From Nitrospiria bacterium (GTDB taxonomy: Bacteria; Nitrospirota; Nitrospiria; Nitrospirales; UBA8639), in contig JAUIKP010000019.1 in the NCBI GenBank assembly GCA_030430725.1, positions 1-16,266 on the forward strand: 16,266 nucleotides of DNA. The letters run 5' to 3'. Position numbers and translations under genes: made by a program. Of this stretch, positions 14,086 through 16,266 are shown one piece after another. The notes under the pieces were generated by a model. That model saw nothing but the letters and a program-made list of their open reading frames with translations. It was not told the origin of the DNA and searched no databases. Position 1 is the first letter of the stretch; each line of letters begins with the position of its first letter.

Positions 14086-15864
14086 ATGAGTGATTCTTCA
14101 GAATTTTCTTCTTCCAAGGATTCTCCTCGGTCGGCTGGATCCTCCTTCACGCAATCATCACGTCCGGGGAATTCTCCGTTGGCACTCATCGACCAATGTT
14201 TGGCATCCTTGCCTGAAGGCGACCACCGGATTCCTCTTCTCTATCAACTTCGGCACGGGCTTGTTGAACAAACGACGGCTTCTCAGCAACAGGAAGCCGA
14301 CATGAAAAAACTTAAAGGAGTGCTTGAGAAACTGACAGCTCCAGCGAATCGAATCGGGACGCTATTGGATCAGCCGGAAAAGGGCGTGGCGAGAATCGTG
14401 GTTGGTGGGGCGGAATATTATGCCAATATCGATCCCAGGCTTGAGGAAGATGATTTAAAGGTTGGTCATCAGATTCTAGTAAATGAGGCGTATGTCGTCA
14501 TTCGGTCTCTTGGGTATGATCGGAGCGGCCCCATTGTAAAAATTCGAGAGATATTAGGTGATGGACGTCTTCGCGTTGACCAAGAGGTGGGCAGGCAAGG
14601 CATCCTTATTCAACGGGCGGATGATCTTGCCACTACGGAATTGAAGGTCGGGGATGAGATTCGATTGGACCCGACTCACCGGATTGCCATCGAACGATTA
14701 GAGAATCCCCAAGGCCAATCGCATCTTTTAGCGGAATTGCCAACTGTTCGTTGGGAGCATATCGGTGGACAGGAGGAAGCTATTCGAGCCATCCGCCGGT
14801 CAATAGAATATCCCCTTCTGCATGGGGAGTTGTTCTCACGGTATCAATTTCAGCAACCCAAGGGGTTCCTCCTGTATGGCCCACCGGGGTGCGGAAAGAC
14901 TCTGATTGGCCAAGCCACGGCCGCAAGTCTTGGGCAACTCTTCGCGAAAGAACGTGAAACGTTTTCGCCTTATGTAGAAAAGCAGGGGCAAGGCCCTGTC
15001 CCTCAACTTCCGCCCATTGAGGGTGGCGTGTTTCTGCATGTTAAAGGTCCCGAAGTTCTGAATATGTGGGTCGGGGAATCGGAACGTATTATCCGCGATT
15101 TATTTCTTCAAGCGCGGCAATACAGGCAAGCGGGGAAGTTGCCATTTATCTTCATCGATGAGGCCGAATCCATTTTAGGGACGAGACGGGCGGTGCGGTC
15201 CTACAATGTCTCCAATACGCTGGTTCCGATGTTTTGTGCTGAACTCGACGGGATTGAAAATCTTTCTCAAGTGGTGGTTATTCTGGCCTCAAATCGACCG
15301 GATATGATTGATCCGGCTGTGCTGCGACCTGGAAGAATCGATCGAAAAATTAAGGTGGGCAGACCTGGGAGGAATGATGTTGCCGAAATTTTGCGTGTCT
15401 ATTTGGCGGCTGACCTGCCTTACGATATGAAGAAGGTTGATAGCAGTGGACAACATGATGAGAGTCCGGTGTCCCATATCATTGAGGGACTGCTGGAGGA
15501 TCTCTTTCAGCGAAGCCAGGAGAATCGAGTGTTGGCCATTCGGTTGCGAAACGGACGGCGTGAAATACTCTACCGTCAAGATTTATTGAGTGGAGCGGTG
15601 TTGGCGGGAATCGTCCGACGTGCAAAAGAGCGGGCGATTGAGCGGGTAATTCAAGCGGACGATCAGAAACCCTCGGGCCTGAGCCTCGATGATTTACTCA
15701 TTGCCACCAATGAAGAGTTCAAGGAGAGTGAGATTTTCCCGCCGGATGATTCAGCTGAGGAATGGTTAAAACTCTTGGATTATCACCCCGATCAGGTTGT
15801 CGGAGTATCCTCTCTACAACCTGGAAAGGCAGGAGAAGAGCATCGGACCTCTCAGATTGTATAA
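14086..15864 (+). CDS. arc: Proteasome-associated AAA ATPase ARC/Mpa
   Basis: A 592-residue ATPase of the actinobacterial Mpa/ARC type, which recognises Pup-tagged proteins, unfolds them and threads them into the 20S proteasome. Order of parts: a Ser-rich, probably disordered start (1-30); a short helical/coiled-coil region (about 50-84) where Pup would dock; two OB-like interdomains (about 98-215); and the AAA domain from ~220, with IGGQEEAI, Walker A GPPGCGKT (265-272), pore loop MWVG (327-330), Walker B FIFIDE (354-359) and arginine-finger RPGR (414-417). The C-terminal part (LLSGAVLAGIVRRAKERAIE, 500-519) also matches Mpa. It ends in SQIV, without the penultimate Tyr of the Mpa tail QYL. 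The segment between Walker A and the pore loop is longer than in mycobacterial Mpa. Dop follows at once, so the two are likely co-transcribed. The ribosome binding site is weak. Confidence 0.93.
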   Translation: MSDSSEFSSSKDSPRSAGSSFTQSSRPGNSPLALIDQCLASLPEGDHRIPLLYQLRHGLVEQTTASQQQEADMKKLKGVLEKLTAPANRIGTLLDQPEKGVARIVVGGAEYYANIDPRLEEDDLKVGHQILVNEAYVVIRSLGYDRSGPIVKIREILGDGRLRVDQEVGRQGILIQRADDLATTELKVGDEIRLDPTHRIAIERLENPQGQSHLLAELPTVRWEHIGGQEEAIRAIRRSIEYPLLHGELFSRYQFQQPKGFLLYGPPGCGKTLIGQATAASLGQLFAKERETFSPYVEKQGQGPVPQLPPIEGGVFLHVKGPEVLNMWVGESERIIRDLFLQARQYRQAGKLPFIFIDEAESILGTRRAVRSYNVSNTLVPMFCAELDGIENLSQVVVILASNRPDMIDPAVLRPGRIDRKIKVGRPGRNDVAEILRVYLAADLPYDMKKVDSSGQHDESPVSHIIEGLLEDLFQRSQENRVLAIRLRNGRREILYRQDLLSGAVLAGIVRRAKERAIERVIQADDQKPSGLSLDDLLIATNEEFKESEIFPPDDSAEEWLKLLDYHPDQVVGVSSLQPGKAGEEHRTSQIV

Positions 15865-15924
15865 ATCTTCCTTTCTAGCAAGCTCAATCCAATGAGACCT
15901 TCCCAGCTGAAAGATTTAGAACAT

Positions 15925-16266
15925 ATGAATTCTATTCGCCTCTTTGGTATCGAAACCGAGTACGGAATTGCGCGGGAAGATGTCGAGACCGCCGATCCGG
16001 TGGTGGAGTCCATGGAGTTGGTGCGGGCCTATCTTGACGGACATTTTACCCGCCGTTGGGATTATCGGTGCGAGCATCCCCATGAAGATCAACGAGGATT
16101 TCGTGTGGCCGAGTTAGCCCAGGATAAAGAAGAGGCCCTGTTCGCCGAGCAGGATGCCCATCGACCTTTTTCCTTCCATGAAATGAAAAGTGATCTTGTC
16201 CTTCCCAATGGCGCACGATTTTATAATGACCACACCCATCCGGAATATTCCACCCCGGAATGCCGG
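15925..16266 (+). CDS. dop: Dop, Pup deamidase/depupylase (3' truncated by window end)
   Basis: The frame is open from ATG 15925 to the window end (114 codons seen of about 500). GIETEYGI (residues 8-15) is the nucleotide/metal-binding motif of the Dop/PafA family, related to glutamine synthetase. WDYR, then RGFRVAEL and later LPNGARFYNDHTHPEYSTPE follow. The long segment between the first motif and NGARFYNDHxHPEYS, including DPVVES and WDYR-E-P-D-RGF, fits Dop rather than the ligase PafA, where these two motifs are closer. Dop deamidates Pup's C-terminal Gln to Glu where needed, and removes Pup from substrates. An in-frame ATG at 15892 would add 11 residues; 15925 is chosen because the family begins a few residues before GIETEYG. 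Neither start has a clear ribosome binding site. It follows the ARC gene by 27-60 bp. Confidence 0.9.
   Translation, partial: MNSIRLFGIETEYGIAREDVETADPVVESMELVRAYLDGHFTRRWDYRCEHPHEDQRGFRVAELAQDKEEALFAEQDAHRPFSFHEMKSDLVLPNGARFYNDHTHPEYSTPECR

Overview
The window looks like a chromosomal segment of a Gram-negative-type bacterium, most likely a Nitrospira-like member of Nitrospirota. This is inferred from a Pup-proteasome ATPase (ARC/Mpa) followed by Dop, in a genome that also encodes many lipoproteins and periplasmic proteins, together with an SmbP-type metal-binding protein known from nitrifiers. No 16S rRNA or other phylogenetic marker is present, so the assignment is an inference. I see no tRNA, rRNA, insertion sequence or CRISPR array.

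Layout. (1) Positions 1-719 are the visibly AT-rich 3' part of an SGNH/GDSL-type hydrolase gene. (2) Positions 794-2834 hold a His-rich SmbP-like lipoprotein, a convergent periplasmic SlyD-like FKBP isomerase and a cytoplasmic sulfite-oxidase-like molybdenum enzyme. (3) Positions 3008-5060 hold a TraT-family lipoprotein with a good terminator, then an exported protein of unknown function. (4) Positions 5316-6428 encode an enolase-superfamily dipeptide epimerase, probably L-Ala-D/L-Glu epimerase of murein-peptide recycling. (5) Positions 6721-11867 look like an envelope-proteolysis operon: a zinc-active M16 protease overlapping by 4 bp a partner without the zinc motif, an M48 metalloprotease lipoprotein and a seven-Asp-box propeller lipoprotein. 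(6) Positions 11990-13270 encode a ClpX ATPase without clpP beside it and with an unusual zinc-binding domain. (7) Positions 13552-13878 encode a small RRM RNA-binding protein with a long, inverted-repeat-rich leader and a strong terminator. (8) Positions 14086-16266 begin the Pup-proteasome locus: the ARC/Mpa ATPase and the first ~114-125 codons of Dop, cut by the window end.

Taken together, the right two thirds is rich in protein quality control: envelope proteases (M16 pair, M48), a Clp unfoldase and the start of a pupylation/proteasome system. The less ordinary points are the extra CxxC pair inserted in the ClpX zinc domain, an ARC whose C-terminus lacks the tyrosine of the usual gate-opening tail, the active/inactive M16 pair grouped with an M48 lipoprotein and a propeller lipoprotein, a chromosomal TraT, and the structured leader of the RRM gene. 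I found no clearly novel system; the ClpX and ARC variations are the best candidates for follow-up.
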